Source of the DNA: DAOUJH01 sp965248955
Lineage (GTDB): Bacteria > Chloroflexota > Dehalococcoidia > Lucifugimonadales > QGNO01
Direction: 5' to 3'
DNA: 64,000 nt
Assembly (NCBI GenBank): GCA_965248955.1
Contig: OZ252212.1
Coordinates: 1,488,001-1,552,000 of the forward strand
Within the stretch, counting starts at the first letter, position 1, and the number at the start of each line of letters is the position of its first letter. The notes under the pieces are model-generated. The model was given only the letters and a program-made list of their open reading frames with translations. It did no database searches and was not told where the DNA came from. Positions 1 through 9,538 of the stretch are shown one piece after another. The position numbers were made by a program, and so were the translations under genes.

Positions 1-37
1 GGTTAACCGCTTAGGCAATCCGAAGGAGTGAGGTGAC

Positions 38-2788
38 TTGAGACAGAACGGCGGCAACGTCCCCCCCTTAGACTGGGAGCCCACTCTTGCTTTTCCTCCC
101 AATACCGGCTCATTTATCAAGTGGGGGCTGGTCCTCTTAGGCGTCGTCTTCCTGCTGGTGGTGTTGAACACCCTGCGAGGCGTCTATACCGACTGGCTCT
201 GGTTCAACTCGCTGGGTTTCCTGGACGTGTACAGGACCATACTGTGGACTCGTGCCTGGCTTTTTGTCACGGGGGTCCTGGTCTTTGGCGTAATGATCGC
301 AGTAAGCGTTGTGCTGGCCCAGCGCCGCGCTCGCGGCGAATCGGTTCTTCCCCTCCCCACCGAGACCATATACTGGTTGAACAGGTTAACCATCCTGGCC
401 ATCGTCCTTGGCGCAGCGCTCGTCTCACTTGCGTTTGGCTTCAGCCTCAGCGGCCAATGGGAACTGGCGCTGAGGCTAGTCAACAGCTCCTCCTTTGGGG
501 TTTCAGATCCGGTTTTCCAAAACGACGTCTCCTTCTATGTGTTCTCCCTCCCCGTTCTGAACCTGGTGCAAAGCTGGCTTCTTGGGGCATTCATAGTCCT
601 CCTACTGGCAACCGCCGGTTTATACATAGCTTACTTTGCGCTGAGAGGCATACCATTTCAACTCACGCCCTGGCAGAGAGGGCACCTGGCCGTTCTGGGA
701 TCTCTGGTCTTCTTCAATCTGGCCTTCAAGCATATCCTGGACAGGTACCAGGTACTATTTTCTGGAGACGGAGCAGTCTTTGGCGCAACCTACGCCGATA
801 TAAACGCGCGGCTGCCGGTGTTACTGGTAATGGCGGCTATTGCCGTGGCCAGCGGCGTCTTGCTGCTGGCCACCTTGCATCCTTCACTGAGAGGCGCAAG
901 GGGCAACCGTCTCATCATCGGCGGCGTGGTTCTCTGGCTGGTGGCCGCGGTTGGCCTGGGCAGCCTCTACCCCTCTTTCATTCAGCGTTTCACCGTTGAA
1001 CCCAACGAGCTGCAGAGGGAGCGCGGCTTCATCGCCCGCAACATCGAGTTCACCCGCGCCGCCTTTGGGCTGGACCGGATAGAGGAGCGATCGTATGAAG
1101 CGACGGCTCAGCTTACTTCGGATGACATCCTGGCCAACCAAGAGACTGTGAACAACGTGCGTCTATGGGATCCACGCCCCTTGATAGACATTTACAACCA
1201 GATCCAGCACCTGCGGCTCTACTACAACTTCCAGGACACGGACGTAGACAGATATGAAATAAATGGAGAATACCGCCAGGTGCTCATCGGGGCTCGCGAG
1301 CTCTATCCGGAGTTCTTGCCGGAAGAGGCCCAGAGATGGGTCAACCAGCGGCTCCAGTTCACGCATGGCTACGGCGCTGCCGCCAGCCCCGTCACCGAGT
1401 TCACCGATGAAGGCAGGCCCCTCTTCTTCGTACAGGACGTGCCTCCCACCGGCGACATTGAAATCAACAGGCCGGAGGTCTACTACGGCGAGAACACCAA
1501 CAGCTACGTCATAGTCAACAGCGAGACCCCTGAATTCGATCACCCAACCGAGGAAGACGTGCCCGTATACGTTCAGTACCAGGGTTCGGGCGGTGTCCAC
1601 CTTAGCTCATTGCTCAGACGGATTGCATATGCCTGGCAGTTCGGGGATATCAACATAGTAATCAGCGGTGAAATCCTGCCCCAGAGCAAAGTCCTCTACA
1701 ACCGCCACATTCAGGAGCGAATCAGCCACGTGGCGCCCTTCCTGGAACTTGACGCAGACCCTTACTTGATAGTGGAACAGGGTAGGCTGGTCTGGATGCA
1801 AGACGCCTATACCATGACGGACAAATACCCGTATTCAAGACCGTTCGATGAGCGGTTCAACTACATCAGAAACAGCGTTAAGGTGGTGGTCGACGCTTAC
1901 AACGGTCAGATGCAGTTCTACATAACTGATCCGCAAGACCCTCTTATTCAAACCTACGCCAAGATATTCCCCGTTCTGTTCAAGCCCATGGATGACATGT
2001 CGCCTTTCCTCAGAGACCATCTGAGGTATCCGGAAGACCTGTTTTCCGTCCAGTCGGAGACCTACCTCCAGTATCATATGACGGATCCAACGGTTTTCTT
2101 CAACAAAGAGGACCAGTGGAGCGTTCCATTGGAGATCTTCTTTGGCAATCAACAGGCGGTTGAACCTTACTACGTTATTATGAGGCTGCCCGGTGAGGAA
2201 GACGTGGAGTTCGTCCTTATCCTTCCCTTTACCCCAGCGGAAAAACCCAACATGGTGGCCTGGCTGTCGGCGCGCATGGACGGGCCTGAGTATGGCAAGC
2301 TGATAGCCTACACATTCCCCAGAGGGGTGCAAATAGACGGCCCGGTACAGATAGAAGCACGCATAGACAACGATACCGAGATATCGCAGCAGTTCACATT
2401 GTGGAACCAGTCCGGGTCGGTGGTGATCAGAGGGAACCTGCTAGTCATTCCGATAGCCGATTCCATCCTTTACGTGGAGCCCGTCTACCTCAGAGCGGAA
2501 GGCTTGCCCTTGCCTGAGCTTAAGCGCGTTATACTGGCTTCCGCCAACAAGGTGGTCATGGAGCCCTCTCTGGACGAGGCACTGGAAGCCTTGCTTGGAG
2601 GCCAGGCCGTGGCAGGCCCAAGTCTGCCCAGTGGAGGTGGAGGCACTCCTATCACCCTCTCTGAGGAAGCGGCCAGACAGCTGGAGGCCATCCAGAGAGC
2701 CTTGCAAGACCTGAGGGAAGGCATAATTACCTTGGAAGAGGCGGTTAGCCAATTGTCAGACCTAGTACAAGAGGAGCAGTCATTGTGA
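38..2788 (+). CDS. UPF0182 family large membrane protein
   Basis: This 916-residue protein matches the UPF0182 family, which has no assigned biochemical role. The N-terminal third (about residues 25-330) is strongly hydrophobic, with about seven membrane segments. The rest is a large soluble domain rich in Tyr, Asp and Pro, presumably extracytoplasmic. A short helical tail (about residues 860-916) follows a Gly/Pro-rich linker. I chose the TTG at 38 because GAAGGAG lies about ten bases upstream and the residues that follow run directly into the family's N-terminus. The stop overlaps the next gene's GTG start by four bases, so it is probably translationally coupled to argD. Why a membrane protein leads an arginine operon is unknown. 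Confidence 0.9.
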   Translation: MRQNGGNVPPLDWEPTLAFPPNTGSFIKWGLVLLGVVFLLVVLNTLRGVYTDWLWFNSLGFLDVYRTILWTRAWLFVTGVLVFGVMIAVSVVLAQRRARGESVLPLPTETIYWLNRLTILAIVLGAALVSLAFGFSLSGQWELALRLVNSSSFGVSDPVFQNDVSFYVFSLPVLNLVQSWLLGAFIVLLLATAGLYIAYFALRGIPFQLTPWQRGHLAVLGSLVFFNLAFKHILDRYQVLFSGDGAVFGATYADINARLPVLLVMAAIAVASGVLLLATLHPSLRGARGNRLIIGGVVLWLVAAVGLGSLYPSFIQRFTVEPNELQRERGFIARNIEFTRAAFGLDRIEERSYEATAQLTSDDILANQETVNNVRLWDPRPLIDIYNQIQHLRLYYNFQDTDVDRYEINGEYRQVLIGARELYPEFLPEEAQRWVNQRLQFTHGYGAAASPVTEFTDEGRPLFFVQDVPPTGDIEINRPEVYYGENTNSYVIVNSETPEFDHPTEEDVPVYVQYQGSGGVHLSSLLRRIAYAWQFGDINIVISGEILPQSKVLYNRHIQERISHVAPFLELDADPYLIVEQGRLVWMQDAYTMTDKYPYSRPFDERFNYIRNSVKVVVDAYNGQMQFYITDPQDPLIQTYAKIFPVLFKPMDDMSPFLRDHLRYPEDLFSVQSETYLQYHMTDPTVFFNKEDQWSVPLEIFFGNQQAVEPYYVIMRLPGEEDVEFVLILPFTPAEKPNMVAWLSARMDGPEYGKLIAYTFPRGVQIDGPVQIEARIDNDTEISQQFTLWNQSGSVVIRGNLLVIPIADSILYVEPVYLRAEGLPLPELKRVILASANKVVMEPSLDEALEALLGGQAVAGPSLPSGGGGTPITLSEEAARQLEAIQRALQDLREGIITLEEAVSQLSDLVQEEQSL

Positions 2789-3972
2789 GCACGTGGCAAC
2801 AGATAGAGAGCGAGTATTACATGCAAGTGGTGCGTCGTCAGCCTGTGACCATAGTCAAAGGCCAGGGGACAAAGGTCTGGGACGAAACGGGGAAGGAGTA
2901 TCTGGACTTTACCGCTGGCTGGGCAGTGAACAACATAGGGCATTGCCACCCCGCAGTTGTGGAAGCTATCCAGGAACAGGCCGCCACCCTAATGCAGACC
3001 TCCAACGCCTACTACACGGTACCCCAGCTTCAGCTTGCCCAGGTCCTCATAGACAATAGTTGCTTGGATAGGGTTTTCTTCTCCAACAGCGGCGCTGAAG
3101 CCAATGAGGGGGCGGTGAAGCTGGCGCGTAAATACGGCAAGCTGCACCGCAACGGCGCGCACGAGGTGATCACCGCTCTCAATTCGTTCCATGGACGCAC
3201 TCTGGGAATGATAGCCGCCACAGGGCAGCCCCACTATCAAGAAGCTTGGAGGCCGCTGGCCGACGGCTTCGTCAACGTTGAGTACAACGACCTAGAGGCG
3301 ATCAAGAACGCCACAAGCGATGCTACTTGTGCCGTGATGCTTGAGCCGCTGCAGGGCGAAGGCGGGGTCAACGTGCCGGAAGAAGGCTACCTCAAGGCCG
3401 TCCGCGATTGGTGCGACCAGAACGGGCTACTCCTCATCTTCGATGAGATACAAACGGGGATGGGTCGCCTTGGTACTCTGTTTGGCTACCAATCGTTTGG
3501 CGTAGAGCCGGACGTAATGACCCTGGCCAAGGGGCTGGGCGGCGGTGTGCCCATTGGGGCATTCCTTGCCAAGGAGCATGCCTCCGTGCTTGAACCCGGC
3601 GACCACGGCTCTACCTTCGGCGGCAACGTCCTCACCTGTGCCGCGGCATACGCCTCCTCCAAGTACATAGTTGACAACGATGTGCCGTCCCAGGCCGGAG
3701 CCGCCGGAGAGTATCTGAAAGAGCGCCTTGTTGAGCTGAAGTCTCGCTATCCCTACATCGCCGAGGTGCGGGGTATGGGTCTGCTCCTTGGCCTCGCCTT
3801 CCATGATGAAGTCTCGGCCAAGGTAGTCGCTGCCTGCAACGAAGAAGGACTTTTGCTCAATGCGGTACGACCTGGCACTATACGCTTTATGCCGCCGCTG
3901 ACGGTGAGCAAGGAAGAGATAGACCAGGCCGTTCAGAAGCTAGAGGATGCCTTGGAAAAGGTGATGGCATGA
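2785..3972 (+). CDS. argD: Acetylornithine aminotransferase (class III PLP aminotransferase)
   Basis: This 395-residue class III aminotransferase probably interconverts N-acetylornithine and N-acetylglutamate semialdehyde in arginine synthesis. Visible hallmarks are the N-terminal glycine-rich region, the F(F/V)SNSGAEANE segment that contacts PLP phosphate (about residue 98), the LLIFDEIQTGMGR segment carrying the PLP-binding Asp, and LAKGLGGG with the Schiff-base lysine. The GTG start overlaps the upstream stop as GTGA, and the stop overlaps the argG ATG as ATGA, so translation is coupled on both sides. Family members also act on acetyl-lysine, GABA or succinylornithine. The adjoining argG and argH favour ArgD, but the substrate is inferred. 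Confidence 0.92.
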   Translation: MSTWQQIESEYYMQVVRRQPVTIVKGQGTKVWDETGKEYLDFTAGWAVNNIGHCHPAVVEAIQEQAATLMQTSNAYYTVPQLQLAQVLIDNSCLDRVFFSNSGAEANEGAVKLARKYGKLHRNGAHEVITALNSFHGRTLGMIAATGQPHYQEAWRPLADGFVNVEYNDLEAIKNATSDATCAVMLEPLQGEGGVNVPEEGYLKAVRDWCDQNGLLLIFDEIQTGMGRLGTLFGYQSFGVEPDVMTLAKGLGGGVPIGAFLAKEHASVLEPGDHGSTFGGNVLTCAAAYASSKYIVDNDVPSQAGAAGEYLKERLVELKSRYPYIAEVRGMGLLLGLAFHDEVSAKVVAACNEEGLLLNAVRPGTIRFMPPLTVSKEEIDQAVQKLEDALEKVMA

Positions 3973-5207
3973 TAGGCAACCAGAAGAAGATAGTGCTTGC
4001 CTACAGCGGAGGCCTGGATACCTCTGTCATCCTGCACTGGCTCATCAGCCAGGGACACGACGTCGTCACCTATACCGCCAACCTGGGCCAAGACGACGAT
4101 ATGGAGGAGATCGTGGGCAAGGCTCGCCAGGTGGGCGCTTCCGCCACCTACGTGGAAGACCTGCGGCATGAGTTCGTTACCGATTTCATCTATCCCGCAA
4201 TCAGGGCCAATGCCGTCTACGAGGGGCGATATCTCCTCGGCACGTCGCTGGCGCGACCCGTCACGGCCAAAGGCCAGGTGCAGACGGCGTTCAGAGAGAA
4301 GGCCACCACCCTTTCTCATGGCGCCACCGGCAAAGGAAACGACCAGGTGCGCTTCGAGTTCACCTTCCACGCGCTGGCTCCCGAGTTGGAGATATACGTT
4401 CCCTGGCGCGACCCGGTCTTTCTGAGCAAGTTCACCGGCAGGTCCGATATGCTGCGCTACGCCCGGCTCAATGGCATCCCCGTATCGGCGACCAGGCGCA
4501 AGCCTTGGAGCAGCGATGCCAACCTGATGCACATCAGCTATGAGGCCGGTGAGCTGGAAGACCCGACGCGCCGCCCACGGAATTCCATGTTCCAGATGAC
4601 GCGCTCCCCCAAACGCGCTCCCCACAAAGAGACTGAGCTTGAGGTAGAGTTCCGCGAAGGGAACCCCGTGGAGGTGCGCAACCTCAGCGACGGCACAACA
4701 CAATCGCAGCCACTGGCGCTGTTCGCCTACCTCAATCACTTGGGCGGCATCAATGGCATCGGACGTGAGGACATGGTGGAGAACCGTTTCGTCGGCATCA
4801 AGTCCCGCGGCGTCTACGAAACTCCGGGCGGCACAATCCTGCACAAAGCGCACCGTGACCTGGAAGGCATCACACTGGACAGAGAGGTGATGCATCTCCG
4901 CGATTCGCTGATCCCCCGCTTTTCGGAGCTCGTGTATTACGGGTTCTGGTTTTCCCCGGAGATGGAGCTGGTGCGCCTGGTAATGGACAAGAGCCAGGAG
5001 TACGTTACCGGCACAGTGACCGTAGGGCTGTACAAGGGCAACGTCATCACCAAAGAGCGGCGTTCACCCGTTACGCTGTACAACGAGGACCTGGTGAGCA
5101 TGGATAGGATAGGCGGCTTTGAGGCCCCGGATTCCACGGGATTCATCAGAGTCAATGCCCATCGCCTGCGCAGCAGCGCCCTGCGGGCGCGGGGAGACGC
5201 CGACTGA
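3969..5207 (+). CDS. argG: Argininosuccinate synthase
   Basis: This 412-residue cytosolic enzyme ligates citrulline and aspartate using ATP to form argininosuccinate. The PP-loop signature AYSGGLDTS is at residues 11-19, and the conserved substrate-binding segments through the middle (GNDQVRFE, the EPW-type region, SxDANL) are present. Length is normal for the family. The start overlaps the argD stop by four bases, and the stop shares one base with the ATG of the downstream aspartic protease gene, so this is the core of a tightly packed operon. Confidence 0.97.
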   Translation: MIGNQKKIVLAYSGGLDTSVILHWLISQGHDVVTYTANLGQDDDMEEIVGKARQVGASATYVEDLRHEFVTDFIYPAIRANAVYEGRYLLGTSLARPVTAKGQVQTAFREKATTLSHGATGKGNDQVRFEFTFHALAPELEIYVPWRDPVFLSKFTGRSDMLRYARLNGIPVSATRRKPWSSDANLMHISYEAGELEDPTRRPRNSMFQMTRSPKRAPHKETELEVEFREGNPVEVRNLSDGTTQSQPLALFAYLNHLGGINGIGREDMVENRFVGIKSRGVYETPGGTILHKAHRDLEGITLDREVMHLRDSLIPRFSELVYYGFWFSPEMELVRLVMDKSQEYVTGTVTVGLYKGNVITKERRSPVTLYNEDLVSMDRIGGFEAPDSTGFIRVNAHRLRSSALRARGDAD

Positions 5208-5563
5208 TGGGCTTCACCCACGTAGAAATGGAAGTTGCCAATGTATCTGAGCCTGGGAAGCATCGCAGTATAGAGTTCCTGGCGGACACCGGCGCCTTGC
5301 TCACCGTCGTTCCTTCCGTAATCCTGAGAGAGCTTGACATTGAGCCTATAGGAGAAAGAGAGTTCCGAGGTTTCGGTGGATTGATCAACAGGAAAATAGG
5401 TGGTGCGCAATTTTACTACGAAGACTCTATCACTGTGGCCCCGATAATCTTTGGTGAGCCGGACGATACTCCGGTGCTCGGCGTCACCGCGCTCGAGGCA
5501 CTGGGTTACCAGGTAGACCCTGTGAGCCAGCGCCTGATCAAAGTCGAATCTCTCCAGCTATGA
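5207..5563 (+). CDS. Clan AA (retropepsin-like) aspartic protease
   Basis: This 118-residue protein has the single-domain architecture of clan AA bacterial aspartic proteases. The catalytic DTGA motif sits at about residues 27-30, followed by hydrophobic segments, a Gly-rich flap-like segment, and the late LGVTALEALGYQVDP segment that corresponds to the psi-loop region. Such proteins act as homodimers. No signal peptide is visible, so it is probably cytosolic. The gene is wedged between argG and argH: its ATG shares one base with the argG TGA, and its stop overlaps the argH ATG by four bases. It must therefore be co-translated with them. Substrate unknown; regulation of an arginine enzyme is only a hypothesis. 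Confidence 0.85.
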   Translation: MGFTHVEMEVANVSEPGKHRSIEFLADTGALLTVVPSVILRELDIEPIGEREFRGFGGLINRKIGGAQFYYEDSITVAPIIFGEPDDTPVLGVTALEALGYQVDPVSQRLIKVESLQL

Positions 5564-6918
5564 CGCAAAGCAAGACTCCCAGGCCAAAGATTTCGTCGGA
5601 CTACACCGTCTCCCTGCACTACGATAGACGGCTGTACAGGCAGGACATTACCGCTTCCATGGCGCATGCCCGCATGCTCGCCAAGCAGAACATCATCTCC
5701 AAGGCCGACGGCGAGGCCATTGTCGGCGGCCTTGCCGGGATCCAGAAGGAGATAGAGGACGGAACCTTTCCCTGGCAGCCTCAGCTTGAAGACATCCACA
5801 TGAACATTGAATCCCGGCTCTATGAAAAGATAGGCGACGCAGCGGGCAAGTTGCACACAGCCCGTTCCCGCAACGACCAAGTAGCGGTGGACATGCGCCT
5901 CTACGCCAAGCAGGCTATCCAGGATACGGTGCGCCTCGTCCGCCGCTTCCAGCAAGTCATCCTGGACGTGGCCGAGGCCAACCTGGAGACGGCGTTGCCG
6001 GGCTACACTCACATGCAGAGGGCCCAGCCTGTGCTCCTCTCCCACCATTTGCTCGCCTACTTTCACATGCTGCACCGCGATGCGGAGCGGTTCCAGGAAT
6101 GCCTTCAGCGCACCGACGTGCTGCCCCTGGGCAGCGGCGCTCTGGCCGGAGTGCCCTACGACTACGACCGTGAGTTTCTTGCCAGGGAGCTGGGCTTCGC
6201 CCGTATAAGCGAGAACTCTATGGACGTTGTCTCCGACCGCGACTACCTAGTCGAGTACCTGGCGAACTCCGCCCTCTGCATGGCGCACCTATCGCGGCTT
6301 GCGGAAGAGATTGTCTACTGGTCCTCCCAGGAGTTCGACTTCATTCGCCTAGATGACGAGTACGTCACCGGCAGCAGCATGATGCCACAGAAGCGCAACC
6401 CTGACTTCGCCGAGCTTGCCCGCGGCAAAACGGGACGTGTCTACGGCAACCTCATCGCTCTTCTAACCGTCATCAAGGGCCTGCCCATGACCTATAACCG
6501 CGACCTTCAAGAGGACAAGCAGGGCTTCTTCGACACGGTGGACACGCTTCAGGCCACCCTTGAAGTCATGTCCGGCATGATGTCCACAGCTGAGTTCAAT
6601 ACGGAGCGCATGAGACAAGCCTCCGAAGAGAGCCTGGTCCTGGCCACGGATCTTGCCGATTACCTGGTGGTCAAGGGTGTCCCATTCCGCGAGGCTCACG
6701 GCGTTATGATCCAGGTCTCCAGGTACGCTTCGGAACAAGAGAAGCAGTTCAAAGAGATCAGCTTGGAGGAGTACCACCGTTTCTCAGAAGTGTTTCAGGA
6801 GGACGTTTACCAGGTCACCGCCGCAAGTTCCATCCAGGCGCGGGATGTGCCCGGCGGCACAGCACCCAACCAGGTACGAGCGGCACTGGAAAGGGCGCGT
6901 TCCCAGCTGGAGAGCTGA
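5560..6918 (+). CDS. argH: Argininosuccinate lyase
   Basis: This 452-residue fumarase/aspartase-superfamily enzyme splits argininosuccinate into arginine and fumarate, the last step of arginine synthesis. The superfamily signature GSSMMPQKRNPD is present (about residues 269-280), along with HTARSRNDQVAVD and the TLPGYTHMQRAQPV-type segment (here ALPGYTHMQRAQPV). Length is typical. The start overlaps the aspartic protease stop as ATGA. rpe follows eleven bases downstream on the same strand, so it may be in the same transcript. Confidence 0.97.
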   Translation: MTQSKTPRPKISSDYTVSLHYDRRLYRQDITASMAHARMLAKQNIISKADGEAIVGGLAGIQKEIEDGTFPWQPQLEDIHMNIESRLYEKIGDAAGKLHTARSRNDQVAVDMRLYAKQAIQDTVRLVRRFQQVILDVAEANLETALPGYTHMQRAQPVLLSHHLLAYFHMLHRDAERFQECLQRTDVLPLGSGALAGVPYDYDREFLARELGFARISENSMDVVSDRDYLVEYLANSALCMAHLSRLAEEIVYWSSQEFDFIRLDDEYVTGSSMMPQKRNPDFAELARGKTGRVYGNLIALLTVIKGLPMTYNRDLQEDKQGFFDTVDTLQATLEVMSGMMSTAEFNTERMRQASEESLVLATDLADYLVVKGVPFREAHGVMIQVSRYASEQEKQFKEISLEEYHRFSEVFQEDVYQVTAASSIQARDVPGGTAPNQVRAALERARSQLES

Positions 6919-6928
6919 GGCTTAGCTG

Positions 6929-7606
6929 ATGAGCAACTTCAAACTAGCCCCGTCCATACTCTCCGCGGACTTCGCCAGCCTGGGTGATGCCGTATCCGAA
7001 GCAGAAAAAGCCGGCGCCGACTACGTCCACGTGGACGTCATGGATGGGCGCTTCGTACCTGCCATCACCTTTGGCGCCTCCATGGTGCAGGCCCTGCGCG
7101 CTCGTACTATGCTGCCCCTGGACGTACATCTCATGATCGTGGAGCCGGAGCGGCACGTGGAAGAGTTCGCCAGGGTGGGGGGAGACATACTCACCGTCCA
7201 CGCCGAGGCTTGTACGCATCTGCACAGAGTCGTGCATCAGATCAAAGAAGCGGGCGCCAAAGCGGGTGTGGCCATCAACCCGGCAACCCCTATATCAGCT
7301 ATCGAAGAGGTGCTGCCCTACCTTGACCAAGTCCTTGTTATGTCGGTCAACCCCGGCTTCCCCGGCCAGTCTTTCATCCCCAGTTCAGTCGAGAAACTGC
7401 GCCGCATGCGGCAACGTCTCGATGCCATAGGCGCCAAGGCCGAGTTGGAAGTGGACGGGGGGGTGAACCGGGACACCATCGCTTCGGCGGCTCAGGCCGG
7501 CGCAACCGTGCTCGTGGCGGGCTCCGCCGTCTTCAACAAGCGGGAAACGGTGCGGCAGGCCCTGGAGCGGCTGAGGGTGAAGCTGGCGGAGGTCTCCTCA
7601 GGCTAG
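6929..7606 (+). CDS. rpe: Ribulose-phosphate 3-epimerase
   Basis: This 225-residue TIM-barrel enzyme interconverts ribulose-5-phosphate and xylulose-5-phosphate in the pentose phosphate pathway. The LAPSILSADFA start, HVDVMDGRFVP, DVHLMI metal-ligand segments, MSVNPGF and the late EVDGGVN phosphate-binding motif are all visible. It follows argH after ten bases, with a weak GAGG-type ribosome site. Its 3' end overlaps the convergent rpmB gene by nine bases. Confidence 0.96.
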   Translation: MSNFKLAPSILSADFASLGDAVSEAEKAGADYVHVDVMDGRFVPAITFGASMVQALRARTMLPLDVHLMIVEPERHVEEFARVGGDILTVHAEACTHLHRVVHQIKEAGAKAGVAINPATPISAIEEVLPYLDQVLVMSVNPGFPGQSFIPSSVEKLRRMRQRLDAIGAKAELEVDGGVNRDTIASAAQAGATVLVAGSAVFNKRETVRQALERLRVKLAEVSSG

Positions 7607-7798
7607 CCCGGCTTGCCCTATCTTCCGGTGATACGTGCGCAGGCAGCGGGTGCAGAGCCGGACGCGCTGCATCCGGCCGTCTATCACCAGCCTGGTCTTG
7701 TGAACATTAGGCAGCCACCTGGTGTTGGTGGCCCTCTTGGAGTGGCTTACGTTGTGGCCGAACTGGCCCGTTTTTCCGCAAACATTGCACTTGGCCAT
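7598..7798 (-). CDS. rpmB: 50S ribosomal protein L28
   Basis: This 66-residue L28 opens with MAKCNVCGK and carries two cysteine pairs (C4/C7 and the CTRC pair near residues 53-56), so it is the zinc-binding C+ form. The conserved GHNVSHSKR segment follows the first pair. It is transcribed away from the fakA-like gene and its tail overlaps the end of rpe. An rpmB gene next to a fakA homologue and recG is a recurrent bacterial gene order. Confidence 0.96.
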   Translation of the reverse strand: MAKCNVCGKTGQFGHNVSHSKRATNTRWLPNVHKTRLVIDGRMQRVRLCTRCLRTYHRKIGQAGLA

Positions 7799-7810
7799 GA
7801 CTCAATCTCT

Positions 7811-7839
7811 TTGACGCCGACGCAGGGCTGGAATATAAT
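7811..7839 (+). promoter_or_regulatory. Sigma-70 type promoter for the fakA-like operon
   Basis: A -35 TTGACG (7811-7816) and a consensus -10 TATAAT (7834-7839) are separated by 17 bases, in the rpmB/fakA divergent intergenic region. Transcription would begin near 7846, about 40 bases before the ATG at 7888. Confidence 0.75.
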
Positions 7840-7887
7840 CTCCGCCTAAAGTAGCACAGGTTTGAGCACAGTTCAAGCGATGTCCCA

Positions 7888-9522
7888 ATGACCAATAGAG
7901 CGCAAAGCAACTTCCTCAGCCTTACCGGCGACGATTTTCGAGGCATGCTGGTCGCCGCCACGGCGTCTCTGGAACTGAATGCCCCGATTGCCAACTCTTT
8001 GAATGTTTTTCCCGTTCCCGACGGCGATACCGGGACCAACATGTACCTCACTCTGAAATCGGCTCAACCCGCTCTTGACGAACTGAAGGATGCAACTGGA
8101 GACAAGGTGGCCCAGGCCGTGGCCTACGAGACGCTTATGGGCGCCCGCGGCAACAGCGGCGTCATCATGTCGCAGTTTTTCCGCGGGCTTGCCGAGGGGT
8201 TCAAGGACAGAGAGTCCTTCTCAGGAGAAGACGTTGCCCGCGCCTTTGACCAGGCTTCGCAGGCCTCTTACAAAGCTGTCGGCAATCCCGTGGAAGGCAC
8301 CATGCTCACCGTGATCAGAAGAGCCGCCGAAGAAGCCGGGCAAAGGGCGGCTTTCGGCGAAGACGACCCCGTACGGGTGCTGAGCTACGCCTATGAAGCT
8401 GCATGCCAAGCATTGCTGGAGACGCCAGACCTGCTTCTCAAGCTCAAGGAAGCAGGTGTCGTCGATGCCGGCGGTCTGGGCATAGTCGCCATCATCGACG
8501 GGATGATCTGCTATCTGAACGGAGAAGAGCCCAAGATTCTTGACATCGATGTTGGGCAAGTAGCCCCCAGCGCGGCCTATCTGGACGCCACTGAGCAAGA
8601 GGAGTTCGGCTACTGCACCCAGTTCCTTCTTTCAGACTTCAATCTGGACGTTGCGGAAATCAGGAGATACCTGGAGGAGAAAGCGCGCTCCACGGTGGTA
8701 GTGGGTATGGACGACGTGGTCAAAGTTCACTTTCATACCGAGGAGCCTGAAGCCATAGTTGCCCATGTCAGGAGCCTGGGCAGCGTCTCCCAGCTGAAAA
8801 TAGATGATATGGACCGGCAGCACCGTGGCTTCCTAGAGGACCACCGCCGTGGACAGAAGGAAGCGGTGCCTCTGGGTGTGGTTGTCGTGGCTTCAGGCAG
8901 CGGCATAGAGCAGATATTCAGTGACCTGGGAGCCGTTGATGTAGTGAGGGGCGGTCAGACCATGAATCCCAGCACAAAGGATCTGTCCGATAGCGTAGCG
9001 CATTCCGTCGCCGCGGAGGTCATACTCCTTCCCAACAACTCCAACATAGTACCCGCGGCACGGCAAGCTGCCTCTCTATCAGAAAAACCCGTCCACGTTC
9101 TGCCCACTACGTCCGTTCCCCAGGGTGTATCCGCTTTGCTGGCCTTCGACCCGGAAGCCGGCGCTGAGTCCAACCTTGCCAACATGCGGGACGCGATATC
9201 CGCATTGCATTCGGGAGAGCTGACCATGGCGGTGCGCTCCACCACGATAAACGGCAGAAGCGTGCGCCAAGGCGAAGTCATAGCCCTTCTGGACGGGCAG
9301 CTCGTCGCCGCTTCACACGACATAGAGGAGGCACTACGAGAGTTGTGCCGCCGCGCCGCGCCTTCGCCGGGGAACCTCGTTACCCTGTACTGGGGCGGCG
9401 ACACCGAGGAGGAACAGGCCAGGCAAGCGGCGGAGAAGGTGGGGGAATGGTGTCCGGGCGTTGAGGTTGACCTGGTCTACGGCGGACAGCCCCACTACAA
9501 TTACCTGGTATCCATCGAATAG
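7888..9522 (+). CDS. DAK2/YloV family fatty acid kinase subunit (FakA-like)
   Basis: This 544-residue protein matches the YloV/FakA family: an N-terminal DhaL-type ATP-binding domain, a middle domain, and a C-terminal DAK1-like domain. The nucleotide/Mg motif PVPDGDTGTN lies at about residues 42-51, and GARGNSGVI at 85-93. FakA phosphorylates a fatty acid held by a DegV-family FakB protein to give acyl-phosphate for phospholipid synthesis or lipid reuse. The adjacent degV gene supports that pairing. ATG at 7888 was chosen; another ATG lies seven bases upstream in a different frame. Confidence 0.9.
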   Translation: MTNRAQSNFLSLTGDDFRGMLVAATASLELNAPIANSLNVFPVPDGDTGTNMYLTLKSAQPALDELKDATGDKVAQAVAYETLMGARGNSGVIMSQFFRGLAEGFKDRESFSGEDVARAFDQASQASYKAVGNPVEGTMLTVIRRAAEEAGQRAAFGEDDPVRVLSYAYEAACQALLETPDLLLKLKEAGVVDAGGLGIVAIIDGMICYLNGEEPKILDIDVGQVAPSAAYLDATEQEEFGYCTQFLLSDFNLDVAEIRRYLEEKARSTVVVGMDDVVKVHFHTEEPEAIVAHVRSLGSVSQLKIDDMDRQHRGFLEDHRRGQKEAVPLGVVVVASGSGIEQIFSDLGAVDVVRGGQTMNPSTKDLSDSVAHSVAAEVILLPNNSNIVPAARQAASLSEKPVHVLPTTSVPQGVSALLAFDPEAGAESNLANMRDAISALHSGELTMAVRSTTINGRSVRQGEVIALLDGQLVAASHDIEEALRELCRRAAPSPGNLVTLYWGGDTEEEQARQAAEKVGEWCPGVEVDLVYGGQPHYNYLVSIE

Positions 9523-9538
9523 GGGGTTGTAGCTCATC

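Noticed and set aside
121..999. 292-codon frame inside UPF0182
   Set aside because: Shadow of the UPF0182 gene in another frame with no domain.
3933..4895. 320-codon minus-strand frame opposite argG
   Set aside because: Antisense shadow of argG; composition mirrors its codons.
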